Positions 54,346 through 64,000 of a stretch of 64,000 nt of DNA are shown here, piece by piece. Source of the stretch: Ophiostoma sp. CBS 140.51 (taxonomy: Eukaryota > Ascomycota > Sordariomycetes > Ophiostomatales > Ophiostomataceae); the NCBI GenBank assembly GCA_029298735.1, contig JANSLP010000010.1, positions 243,078 to 307,077 on the forward strand, written 5' to 3'. The first letter of the stretch is position 1. Every line of letters begins with the position of its first letter. The notes under the pieces were generated by a model. That model was not told where the DNA came from and searched no databases. It worked only from the letters and a program-made list of their open reading frames with translations. The position numbers and the translations under genes were made by a program.

Positions 54346-55689
54346 GTCGAATGAAACGAAAAGGAGGAAAAGGGAATGCCACGATATCAATGAAAGGATA
54401 AAGGGAAAGGCGGAATGCCACCATTGGTATTTCATGTCACATACGCTTCCTCCGAGGGCGAGACAATGCGTGCTTTTATCTTAGATCAAGGTCTCTGCCA
54501 GGCGGGTAGATGCCCTTTTGGGGATCTAAGGCCGACAAGCGGCAGCCCGTCGTGCGGCTATCGTGACATGGATGCTATACAGATACGGTATGAATGTATA
54601 ACACTTTCCCTGGTACTGCCTCTCCTGAGAGGGAGGCTGCTGGGATGTGTGACACCCACACACTGGACAGATCTCGGAGTCAAAGTGACATAGGGTTTCA
54701 TCATGAATTGCAGTTAGGTTGATGTTTCCCACGTCGTTGGACGCTTTCTTACTTTGTTACCTTTGCCCATGTTTTCGAACCTCTTCAGGTCCTTATCACG
54801 GGGAAGCCGGGACACACAAAACTCAGTCGGTCTCAGCGCCTACGAGCTGCCTTCACGGGAAGGGGGGGTGAGGGAGCGGTTGGAAGTACTCAGCACTCTA
54901 TAATAAAGGAGAAGGTACCGATTTAACACCACCATCACGTCATATTGTCTAAACATGTACTCCTTGTTTCCCAAACAAAGTCTGTGTTGCATTTACAGGA
55001 GGGGGGGTGGGGGCAGAGGAAGCGGAGGACGCCCATATTCGGCTTCATTATACAAAAATGGAAGCAGTCGCCGTCCGGACTCAGAAATCTAGAGTCCAAT
55101 TGTTCTAAAAAAAGAGAAAGCGACCCTTGTAACGAACACCTCCACGTTTTTAAAGTGGTACCCACGCAGCTCTTCCGGTGGCTCTATCCGAATATTGTTT
55201 CCAGAGATCTTTCTGGGGGATTTTCCGTAGGTTTTTTTCCCGTAGGTTAATTACAGCCTTCCCTTCGCCACATATGTTTCATGGGAGCGCTCCGTCCCCT
55301 GTTTCGTGTTGCACTTTTTGAAAGCTGCGCCCATACTGCTGTGGCGTCAGGGTCTGTAGCGCCACTGTTTGACCCTAGTTGTGTAGCTCGTACTTTGCAG
55401 TAGCACACGAAATGAAAGATTACGAAACACTTGTGCCCGTTAGCACCCTCGCTTACAGGATGTTTGTGCACAGGAAGTAAGACTACTGTCAGAAATCGAC
55501 GTTCTCATCACACATGCCACCCACCTAGAAACCGAGGGTACGAGGCGAGCCAAAAACCATCGTTTTTTGGCGTGGGGGGGGGGGGAAGGAGGGTTCAATA
55601 TTTATAAATAAATAAAAAATAAAAATAAAAATACTAGGCAGCTAGGCAGTACTTGAGGCACAGCAGCTTTTAAATACTATCAAGCAGCA
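54346..55689. other. Intergenic region within the decayed island
   Basis: About 1.3 kb. Homopolymer G tracts (about 54,862, 55,003, 55,570) and an AT-rich low-complexity patch (55,598-55,635). No supported gene. Confidence 0.5.
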
Positions 55690-56146
55690 TCAAATATCTA
55701 TACCCTGGCTATAGAATGTCATAACACCAGCCTTGCTACAAACCCACGATGGATTCATACAGTCATAAGTTTGCCAGTCATTACGCACATCCTCAGTGGA
55801 GAGTTCTTCTACCCAATGGCAGAAGTTGAGCGACATCTCGAATGGATCACATACGACAACCATCATATATTTACGGTCCTTGTGAATGCGGCCTGTGCGT
55901 GACTTACGTCGTTGGATAATGCAAAGATGAAAGAGACTCTCGATTTTTTCAAGTTTCTCCTCTCTAGGGCCGTGGCACATGGGCCTGCATGCCTTCTTCT
56001 GGCAGAGCGGCCCTTTTACCAGATTTACTGTCTGGATGTCACGCAAGTATCCGGACTTACGGCTTACTATAGCATCATTCTGGCCGACTTGTTTCGCAAA
56101 CTTTAAATAGATTAGACCACGACATGGATCCGTCTTTTATGGCCGC
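55690..56146 (-). pseudogene. Orphan protein fragment, unknown family
   Basis: A minus-strand frame opens after a stop near 56,146 and runs about 150 codons to the stop at 55690. Its composition looks protein-like (IYLKFAKQVGQNDAIVSRKS, CQKKACRPMCHGPREEKLEK, DPFEMSLNFCHWVEELS, NDWQTYDCMNPSWV), with clustered Cys and Trp. The only ATG (56046) is internal and no upstream exon was found, so it is probably the remnant of a larger gene. I cannot name the family. Confidence 0.3.
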
Positions 56147-56353
56147 AGGATATCGGATTTTTGGGCTCATCCTCGGATCTTTTCTTGATGCCGGCGCCAC
56201 TATACACTTTACTATGTCGGCAGATACCACAAGCAGCTACAGTCAAACAGGCGTTACAGTTCCCCACAAACTAAGTGAAGGATAACAGTGGGCTATCGAG
56301 ACAGAAGACACATCAATTGGAAAATATGTTAATCGGGGGTTTCGCCATTGACA

Positions 56354-56728
56354 ATGCCACAGATATCCCCCGACCATTGGGTGCACCGCTGCAAGGACTG
56401 GACAATTGTGGATTTCGTGAAGGAGTTCAACCCTCCCAACAAGGCCAGACTGCTGGAACTGTTGGAGAAAGCCGATCACCTTGGACGAAAGGACAATCTA
56501 CTTTGCGAGGCAGTCGAAGTTGATGCGACGGAGCTGGAAAGTCTCGCGCAACAAGAAGAGGCCAGTCCAGAGGATGAAGATGAAATGGGTCGGGGTCGGG
56601 CTCGGGGTCGGGCAGCGGAAGAAGTCGAATCCATGCCGGAGGTGGAGATGGAGATGGAGGTGGAGGTGGAGGTGGAAGTGGAAGTGGAGGCCAAGACGGC
56701 GACTACGGCGACTACGGCGACTACGTAG
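56354..56728 (+). CDS. Small acidic hypothetical protein, possibly the 5' part of a broken membrane protein
   Basis: 124 residues from ATG at 56354. The first ~60 residues look like a folded helical domain (PDHWVHRCKDWTIVDFVKEF, KARLLELLEKADHLGRKDN). A low-complexity Glu/Val and Ala/Thr-repeat tail follows, ending at a TAG (56726-56728) in a run of CGACTACGG repeats. The same frame stays open after the TAG and, across a clear intron (GTAAGT at 56871, CTGAC branch, CACAG acceptor at about 56,956), encodes a transmembrane helix (AWLILIGIIAGILTSVLLQQ) and a stop. So the TAG may be a premature stop or be removed by an unrecognised intron ending TACGTAG. Confidence 0.4.
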   Translation: MPQISPDHWVHRCKDWTIVDFVKEFNPPNKARLLELLEKADHLGRKDNLLCEAVEVDATELESLAQQEEASPEDEDEMGRGRARGRAAEEVESMPEVEMEMEVEVEVEVEVEAKTATTATTATT

Positions 56729-57218
56729 AGCTTGACGACATCAGAAGCTCCAGCAGCGTCAGCGGCACCAGTGCCAGCTGCAGTATTGGCAGCCCCAAGT
56801 CCAAGTACAATATCGGCTGCAATCGCCGTGTCAGGCGCCCGACACCGCGATGCATGGCTCATCCTCATCGGTAAGTCCTCCGTCAAGCAGGTTGTTTTTG
56901 GGGCATTTTGCTCGGTTTACATCTTTTTGGGGGGGGGATTCTGACCATCACAGGCATCATTGCGGGTATTTTGACATCCGTTCTGCTACAGCAGTTCCAA
57001 TTATCGAGATGATGATGCATGGTCACACGCGCTTTCAAAGTGCTCTGTCTCAGCATTGCGAGAGATCGGTCCGCCATCGGCGACGAGCCGATATCTACAG
57101 TCACGCCAGTCCCTGTTTGGCAACGACAACGACAACGGCCAGCGCCCACCAAAGCAATTGGCACCAGTCCAGGGATAGTTTACCGAGGATAAGGCACCGT
57201 TTCCGCCCGACCGGGTGA

Positions 57219-58445
57219 TAAGCGATAAGAAAGAAGGTACGCCAGATTTCTCCAAATTTTTGGTTTTGTGTTTGGCACTTGCGCGAGCCAGAGTCATTGG
57301 CACAAATCGACAAGAAAACAGGATCACAAACACAAGACGGAAAGAAACAGAAAACAAAAACAAGACTAAGACGGAGAATAAATCAAAACGGCAGCGACAG
57401 ACGTCGCTACTTGTGCTTTTCCGTGGACGCCATGGACGCAAACTCAATTGGCAATTGCCATTTCCGCAAGGCCCCAAAGTGGCCCCACTCGGGTTGTTGC
57501 GGAAAAGGCCAGGATAGCTCGAGGCTCGCGGGGGAAGGAGCGGCCCTCCGCACCCTAAATGTCAGCATCCTCAAAATTCACACCCAAAATCAACTAAAAA
57601 GGGAAGCAGCGACACGGGACACTCGGTGCCATCCGATCAGGCCCGACGACGTTCGCGCTTTGCGTTCCTGCCTTTGTGAGAAGTCGGAGGAAGTCCACGG
57701 TGTCCATGACTAGTTTTTGGTCTCTTCTTTTCATTTTATGTCTTGCTTTTGGGGAGGGAGGGGGCACCGGGGGATTCCACTTCTCCACAGACGGCTCCGC
57801 AGCGAGAGGCGACGTTTCCTACATTTTCATTCGTCGTGCTGACGAACTGCGGTCCGAGAACAGGAGCAACCAAGAAACCGAGATAGGTTCCGATGGACCA
57901 GAAAACGAGCCAAGACAGGGCCAAATAGCGCCAAAAGAACGCCAACAGAATCACAACAGAATGCAAAAACAGCGCAGACAACAGCGACAGGAAGAAAAGG
58001 ACAGGGCCAAGGCCGTACGACCGTGCTCTAGCCTTTGTTGGGAAGCCCTAATGGGTCAACTGTGTGTAGCCAGACTAACACGGGCATAAACGAGGCAAGG
58101 GAACGATCGAGGGGCCAACCCACACCTTGCCAAAGGAGCAGAATCAGAGACAGGGAGTTCCATAATTTCCCCAAAGTGTGGCCCCCAGACTTTTTTGGGT
58201 ACCCCATCCGTCCCTTTCAACCCCAGACTCTTCATACTTCACACATAGTCGCCGGTCTTTTTTGTCCGCAGTCTCTTGCCAACGCTTTCTCGTTCTTGCA
58301 AGGACACATAAACAAGCAATCCTCGATCTTCGACTCGCCTTTGCTCGGCAGTTTTGACGTTCCAGACCTATTGTCACTTGGCCCACATAAAGCAGCATCC
58401 AAGAACAGGAAAGCAACAGGAAGAAGGCAACAACCCACGGCAATC
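57219..58445. other. Intergenic/leader region of the third Zn2Cys6 gene
   Basis: About 1.2 kb. Overlapping frames on both strands (e.g. 57676-58089 plus) have mixed low-complexity composition and no domain, so none is called. Likely promoter and long 5' leader. Confidence 0.45.
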
Positions 58446-61132
58446 ATGTCGACAGCTCCTACTCCGCCCTTGTCGAACCCCGCGACACAAAACGACACGA
58501 CCAAGCGTCGACGCGCATCGAGAGCGTGTCTGGCGTGCCGTGCCCGCAAGGTCCGCTGTGACGTTGTGCTTTGCGGCAAACCATGCACAAACTGCCGTCT
58601 CGACTTTAGCGAATGCGTCGTCCAGCTGCGTCGCAAGAACAGGTATGACTGACAGCCGAAGTCGCCGGAAACGAAGGGTTACTTCCTCCTGTACATCAGC
58701 AGAGACTAACGAGTGCCAGGTGTAGAACGATTGTTGTCCCGTCAAACAACCGTCTCTTGTCTGTCAAGGAGACCAGCGAGAGCGAGGACGATGGCGCCCG
58801 CAACAACACAGCCAACACAAACGCTACAAAGACAGAGCTGTTGGCTGCATCAACACCTCCGACAAACCTCTCCACACAGCCCGATACACGCGACAATGAA
58901 GTTAACGACATGCCTCCCTTTGAATGGAACGACGCCATTGCCTCCGTACTGCCGACTGTCGAGCCAGCAGCCACCACACGCTCCCATCCGTCCATCTCAG
59001 TCTCCGAAGCCCCCTCGGGCGAGAGTCTCGGCTTCGACCTATCCATGGGCAGCGACAGCAGCTTCAGCGACCACGGCCTAGGCGGCGACAACGATCTGGA
59101 CGAGCTCGACATGCTGCTCAACATGGAAGAGGAGGATCAGCAGCAGAAGACGCAAAAGGCAGAAGATGCTCCCCCAACACTGTCCCATCCACCCTTGGAC
59201 GACGAGCCCATGTCCTACGAGCTCTTGAGTCACACCGTCGACAATTTCTCGCTCTACGGTGGCGGCCTCAACGGCACAACTCACGACACCACGGGCTACA
59301 GCTATGCCAGCTCCAGCTCCGAGGCCTGGCAGAGGATGCATTTCCCCTTCTCGTCCTCCCTCTTCACCACTGCCAACGCCAACATTGTGTCGATGCCCTT
59401 TTCCGCCACAATGGATGTGGACAGTGCTGGTCTGGGCCTGGATATGGTCATGCCGCCAGAGAGCGGCGTCCTGCCTCCACGGCAGATGAAGGTCCGCACA
59501 CGCGAGCCCACACCCGAGGCTACACCACAGCCACAGCAGGACATGACCCCGGAATCCACGCCAATGTGTGCAGAGGAAGAGTCCGCAGCAGTACCGGCCA
59601 CTACCGCCACTACCGGGGCAGACGTGCCAGGTGCTGCACCGACAACCACAGCCCTGCCACTTATTGCAGCAACAACGACAATTGCGACGCGGTCCAGCAA
59701 CACGACCAATGCCAACACCAACAGCGGCCCGGCCTTTGTTATCTTCTCGCGCTACCCCTTCTTGTCGTCCAAGACACTGTGGAAGCTTGACCACGAAGAC
59801 GATGCCCAGCTGCTTGAGCAGAGAGGCTGTCTGCACGTCCCCAAGAAGCCCATCCTCGACGAGTTTATGAAGAAGTATTTTTTGCACGTCCACCCCATGG
59901 TGCCACTGCTCAACGAGCATGACTTCTGGATGATGTACAACTCGCACAGCCCCCAAACCAAGCCGTTTGGCCAGATGTCGCTCTTCGTCTTCCAGGCTAT
60001 GTTGTTTGTCGTGTCGCCGTTTGTGTCCCAGTCGACCCTATCCCAGCTCGGCTTCTCGACGGTCCCCGAGGCCCGTGCCAATTTTTACCGCCGCGCCAAG
60101 ACGCTCTTCAACCTCGAGGAGGGCCGCGACGACATCAGCACCGCCCAGGGCGCCCTCATGCTGACCTACCACTCGCCCAACATGAAGGACCGCACCAACA
60201 GCTTCTGGATGAGCACCGCCATCCACTTTTCTCGCAACGCCAACGCCCACCGCTACTATGATCTGGACGACCCCAAGAACGCCTTCAAGCTCGGCATCAC
60301 CAAGCCCAGTCTCACCATCCAGCGCCGCACCTTCCTCAAGCGTCTCTGGTGGTGCTGTGTCCTACGTGACAAGGTCATGTCGCTGGGCATGCGCCGGCCC
60401 ATGCTCATTGGTCCTGCCGACTTTGACGTTGTGCGCCCCGGTCTCAACGAGCACGACTGCAGCGACGAGATCCCCGGGTCGTCTGTCTACTCGCCCGCCA
60501 CCAAGCGTGTCATCAGCCAGGTATTCTGTGCCCTGTGCGAGCTCGCCGGCATCCTGACGGGTGTCCTGGACGTCTGCTACCCAGCTAGCGGCACACGGCC
60601 CCGCTCGGACCGTCCACCTGCCATGGTCGCCCAGGACTACGTGGCCAAGCTCGACGCCTGGTACGAGACCTCGGCCTCCCAGTTCCAAAACTCGCTCGCG
60701 CGCATCGGCAACAACGTCGACGACCAGCTGGTTTTGGTCACCAACGCCGCCTACATCTACTATTACATTGCCCGCGCCTCCGTCTACAACTACCTGTCGC
60801 ACGTGCTGGCTACGCACCCTGAAGCCGCCGCCGGCAGCGAGACCACTTGGGGCAGCCCGCCTGCTAAGGTTGACGAATCGTTCCGTGGCGTCACAAAAAG
60901 TCTAGCTGAGCTGAAGCGCAGAGACCTTGTCCGCTACCTACCAAACACGTTCGTGTCCATGGCCATCCTCCCATTCAAGTGGCACGTCGCCAGTGTCCGT
61001 GTCACTGGCGGCAAAGTCTCGGGCAAGGAGACTGATCTGACTGTCTACTACGCCGTCTTCAAGGGCTTTGGCGAGATTTATGAGATGACCGACAGTGCCC
61101 TGCAGAGTGTTGGCACAGTAACGGCGTCATGA
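58446..61132 (+). CDS. Zn2Cys6 transcription factor with fungal_trans domain (CTF1-like)
   Basis: Exons 58446-58642 and 58720-61132; the 77-bp intron has GTATGA donor, GACTAAC branch and CCAG acceptor. 869 residues. The zinc cluster begins at residue 28 (CLACRARKVRCD...C-x2-C-x6-C, last Cys 57) and is followed by a basic linker RRKNR at the splice site. A ~260-residue acidic/Ser/Thr-rich region follows, then the fungal-specific transcription factor domain from about residue 350: FMKKYFLHVHPMVPLLNEHDFW, RRTFLKRLWWCCVLRDKVMSLGMRRPMLI. This order and motif wording resemble the cutinase transcription factor 1/AmdR-like group. Nuclear. Whether it controls the neighbouring amidase remnant is unknown. 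Confidence 0.85.
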
Positions 61133-61625
61133 ATGATGAGTTTTTGTTAAGGGGAATAAATTGTAATACCGGACTTTGATTTTTTCTATTTTTCTTTCAT
61201 GTTTACATTTCATTTCTATTTGGGCGGTCTCTTTGGGTGGTTTCTTTGGGTATTATGGATTTCTGGTTGGGAAATAGGCGGACAATGGGTGGCTTTTATT
61301 GAATCAACAGATGGGCGGCTTTTTCTGCTTTTATGACTTGACTAATGTTTGCATCTGCATTATTCTCGATTTTCCTATTCATATTCTTTCATATCTTGAT
61401 TTATTTTCAAAAAGTTATTATTATTCTTACTCTGTTCTATTTTTGCCAATTTACTCTATGGAATTTAGCATAAATATGTGGCAATACATTTTGTGAAAAT
61501 GTTCGCGAGAGAAATAAATACATGCAAATTTTTTCTTCTTTTCTCTCCAATAATCAAACAGATGATAACCGGAGTCAGCTTTAATTTGTTTTTCTCTTGT
61601 TCTGTTGCGTTACACCCCCTCGCTT
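61133..61625. other. Intergenic region
   Basis: About 490 bp of AT-rich, T-biased DNA downstream of the transcription factor gene. No gene or repeat seen. Confidence 0.5.
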
Positions 61626-62165
61626 TCAGCCATGCATGACCTTGTCTAAAATGTCCGCCACGGCCAGCAGATGTTCCTCCGTGTATGGCAACCCCACAAG
61701 CTGCAGAGCTACAGGCATACCATGGAACAACTCCGAGTCATACAATTTGTGGTTATTGTTATCGTCGTCGTTGATAGGTTCGTAGTCCGGCTGGGCCAAG
61801 TCGACTGTTTCATCCACAGCAGTGACTGCAAGGTGACTGTGGAGTATTGGAGCATATTGTAGATGGCAGTGAAGTTCAGGGCACTAATTCATAGGCATAG
61901 GTCTTAGCAAGAATACCACAGAAAACTAAATCACGGTCAATGATATGTACGGCACAAAGTCGTGTGGGAAGCTGGCGGATGCAAACGTGGGCATGAGTAG
62001 TGCATCGATTGGTGCGTGGTCCCGGGTCAGAAGAGCTGTCCTACGCCAGAAGGCCAAGTACTCGTCTTGAAACACCCTCCAATCCCTGGATGTGTTAGCC
62101 GGGTCCGCCTTGTATTTGCTTCTTTGTTTTTGACGCAAATAAATATCATACTCTTCTGGGCAGCG
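61626..62165 (-). pseudogene. Amidase (acetamidase-type) C-terminal remnant
   Basis: The minus strand reads EEYDIYLRQKQRSKYKADP, then DHAPIDALLMPTFASASFPHDF, an interrupted AIYNMLQYSTVT, and AVDETVDLAQPDYEPINDDD...LYDSELFHGMPVALQLVGLPYTEE to a stop at 61626. This is the C-terminal third of fungal acetamidases (amidase signature family), which hydrolyse small amides to acid plus ammonia. Between PYISLTVI and ALNFTAIYNM there is either an intron or a lesion, and after YSTVT the frame shifts by one base. The N-terminal two thirds, with the Ser-cisSer-Lys triad, are absent. Not functional. Confidence 0.7.
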
Positions 62166-62443
62166 GGCACCATTGCCGGCACGTACGTCTTTTTCCCCGC
62201 GAGGCGCCTCGCTATTTTAGTGCCATTACCGAGCTGCTTGTGTGCACCGTGGCCACCATGGTCCTGGCTCTGGTGCTGCACCAATACATGTGGTGGGAGA
62301 ACCGTCGGCGGGACCGGATGCTCTCGGCAGGCAGTGGCAGTCACGGTATTCATGGTGGCGACGACGCCCACGAAGAGGCCAATCGACAGGGATTTTCGTA
62401 CAAGACCGACTGCGAGAACATGCACTTCCGTTATGGCCTCTGA
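62147..62443 (+). pseudogene. DAL5-type MFS permease C-terminal remnant
   Basis: The plus strand reads WAAGTIAGTYVFFPA, then after a frame change AITELLVCTVATMVLALVLH, QYMWWENRRRDR and a tail ending ENMHFRYGL at 62443. This is the last TM pair and C-terminal tail of the allantoate-permease family (compare FRYML and FRYHY of the two intact permeases). About 90% of the gene is missing. It starts within a few bases of where the amidase remnant starts on the other strand. Confidence 0.65.
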
Positions 62444-62899
62444 TGCTTTTGCAGTCACCGTTTAAGTCAGTTCATCTCATCAAGTCTTACCTCCGGGGAA
62501 GAACACAGCCTTTGGTGGGAAGTTGTTGTGTTTAAGTTCTCAAAATTGTCTTGTATTCGTCAATATTTTGCCCTTCCATCATTGGTCATCAAATACACAA
62601 GTATTTGATTCTGTCTCTTAGCCCACATACCTTATATACGTTATCATATTTTGCGGCCGTTGGCGTCCAAATGATTGCAATCGTACGATCGTGTGAGCTC
62701 ATTGCCGGTGATATTTCTGAGGATTAGACAATATGAAACAATAGAGAGAATTATATTTTACACCTCAGGTTAGAAACTTGGGTAGCAAAATCACTTGGTT
62801 TAAAAATCGCTTAGGATCGCTCAAGATGTTTTGAATGTGATAAGATTTTGTTTTTAATTTTTATTTCAAATAAAAATTATCTTGTAAAATAAATTCTGT
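62444..62899. other. AT-rich spacer between gene remnants and LINE
   Basis: About 450 bp, AT-rich, with no reading frame of note. The LINE 5' truncation point lies at its right end, after an A/T-rich run at 62,850-62,900, a plausible insertion target. Confidence 0.5.
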
Positions 62900-63911
62900 A
62901 AAACCGTGGGCCCGTACAATCTACACGGCAGTCCTCCGGAGCACAGCAGCCTACGGCGCGAGTGTCTTCCTCCCGGAGAAGAGTAACCGCCGGCCGACGA
63001 CCTCCCTTGATACGATCTTCCACAGCTACCTCCGTACCGTCCTCGGGGCCTACCGGCCTACGCCTATTTATCTCCTCCACTCCGAGGCAGGTATACCGCC
63101 ATTAAGCCTCTACCTAGCTTACCGCCGCGCCGTCTTCCTATCACGGCCAGACTACCAGGCGAAAGCCCGGGCCATCCGAAACGTAGTCCGTCGTCCTCGA
63201 CCGTTCACTAATTATTACCCACCCACCCCCACTCCACCGCCGCCACCTACCCCCAAAGAGACGGACTGGACGGCCGTCATCGACCGTTGGAAGGTCCTTT
63301 GGCAACAGGACGCAAACAAAGGTCACACCGCGAGATCTCTCGCGGCACGGACACCGAGCTGGACAGCACGGGCCGTACGGCGCCGCCACCTCCACCTCAC
63401 CAAGGCCGAAAGCAGCCTCCTCACGCAAATCCGGACCGGCCACATCGGCCTCCGTGCATACCTCTACCGGCAAGGCGCCGTAGACTCACCAACATGCATA
63501 TGCGGAGCCGAAGACGAGACCCCGGCCCACGTCCTCCTATCATGCACAGAAACACCCCCGAGACCGTCAGACTGGCCACAGACACCAATGGACCTAGACC
63601 ACCGCTTACAGACGGGCCTCACGGCCCGACCGCTCCTCCGGTGGCTGATTCGAAGCGAGAGACTCCCGGAGTACCGCCTAGCCAGGGAGCTAGAGAGGTC
63701 GCCGACACCCACGTAAAACAACACGACAGCATCAACTTCTTATGTCCATATTTGTCTTGTCTATTGTATTTTCTTTCATTTATTTGTTTTCTTTACTGTA
63801 GCCACCTGTGGCCTACCACACGCACCGGTGAATAGAATATTCACCCACTTAATTCTGTGACAGTTTTTTCCCCAGAGGGTTCTGTCTAGCTAGTCGCGCC
63901 GGGAGTGGCTG
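62900..63911 (+). mobile_element. 5'-truncated non-LTR retrotransposon (LINE)
   Basis: It begins abruptly around 62,900, just 3' of where the reverse transcriptase would end, and runs through the end of the second reading frame (stop 63714-63716) plus ~195 bp of 3' untranslated sequence. From about 63,620 to 63,911 it matches the tail of the SINE at 8.9-9.2 kb. 5' truncation is the usual outcome of incomplete target-primed reverse transcription. The exact 3' end and any tail repeat cannot be fixed because homology to the SINE stops about 90 bp before the window edge. Confidence 0.75.
62916..63716 (+). pseudogene. LINE ORF2 C-terminal fragment (post-RT region with CCHC-type knuckle)
   Basis: An uninterrupted frame of 266 codons with no ATG near its start: TIYTAVLRSTAAYGASVFLP (the region just after the RT in Tad/I-type elements), LRTVLGAYRPTPIYLLHSEA, a Pro-rich linker, a helical stretch, then CICGAEDETPAHVLLSC (C-x-C-x7-H-x4-C zinc knuckle) and RPLLRWLIRSERLPEYRLAR before the stop. 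This is the C-terminal organisation of fungal Tad1-like LINEs. The lack of stops or frameshifts points to a fairly recent insertion. The RT and endonuclease are absent, so it is dead. Confidence 0.75.
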
Positions 63912-64000
63912 ATGCGATTCAAACGCGATGTTGGCATCCTGCCGTCCGAGGATGGTCCTGGTCTGCCGATAGAGAACACAGCCTGGAACGTGTCTCAGGG

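Noticed and set aside
57676..58089. 137-codon plus-strand frame with a hydrophobic N-terminus, and an overlapping minus-strand hydrophobic frame
   Set aside because: Both strands give plausible-looking but mutually exclusive peptides in a leader region. Nothing distinguishes either from chance.

Overview
The window is nuclear DNA from a filamentous ascomycete (Pezizomycotina). I would guess Sordariomycetes, but that is inference. The reasons are 50-80 bp introns with GTATGT/GTAAGT-like donors and CTAAC/CTGAC branch points, three Zn2Cys6 transcription factors, fungus-specific families (DUF3445, DUF6314, cyanovirin-N homology, fungal NACHT proteins, DAL5-type permeases) and monocistronic genes on both strands. 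All multi-exon models were built by hand from splice signals and reading-frame continuity.

Layout. 1-6.7 kb: the 3' end of an FAD monooxygenase-like/DUF6314 gene, a Hel2/ZNF598-type ribosome-quality-control E3 ligase, and a DEK_C-SWIB protein (Uaf30/Tri1 type) with a 13-nt first exon. 6.7-11 kb: gene-poor, but holding a SINE-like element with a tRNA-Met-like head and a tail matching a LINE fragment at the far right end of the window. 11-12.5 kb: three small genes, namely a secreted cyanovirin-N-homology protein and a tandem pair of small Cys-containing proteins. 12.6-20.3 kb: a membrane-anchored DUF3445 (HODM-like) protein, a GHKL-ATPase protein and a secreted Ser/Thr-rich mucin-like protein.

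21-50 kb is a metabolic stretch. It contains an M20 amidohydrolase divergent from a Zn2Cys6 regulator, a DAL5-type permease, an ERG26-like dehydrogenase, a large membrane protein, a secreted alpha/beta hydrolase, a 68-residue spliced membrane protein, a second Zn2Cys6 regulator, a peroxisomal (PTS1) sarcosine-oxidase-family flavoenzyme, a second DAL5-type permease and a 5-oxoprolinase. Together these suggest uptake and breakdown of amino-acid derivatives (acylated, glycated or cyclic) as nitrogen sources, with two local regulators. That pathway is inference.

50-57 kb is a decayed accessory island: a NACHT (NLR-like) pseudogene with several frame breaks, a T5orf172 (MUG113-like) gene with a charged insertion in its core, and orphan reading frames. 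A third Zn2Cys6 regulator lies at 58.4-61.1 kb. The right end holds remnants of an amidase and of another DAL5-type permease, abutting head to head, then a 5'-truncated LINE whose preserved reading frame ends at its natural stop. The most notable structure is the SINE/LINE pair sharing a 3' end; second are the tandem small proteins and the unresolved C-terminus of the GHKL-ATPase gene.
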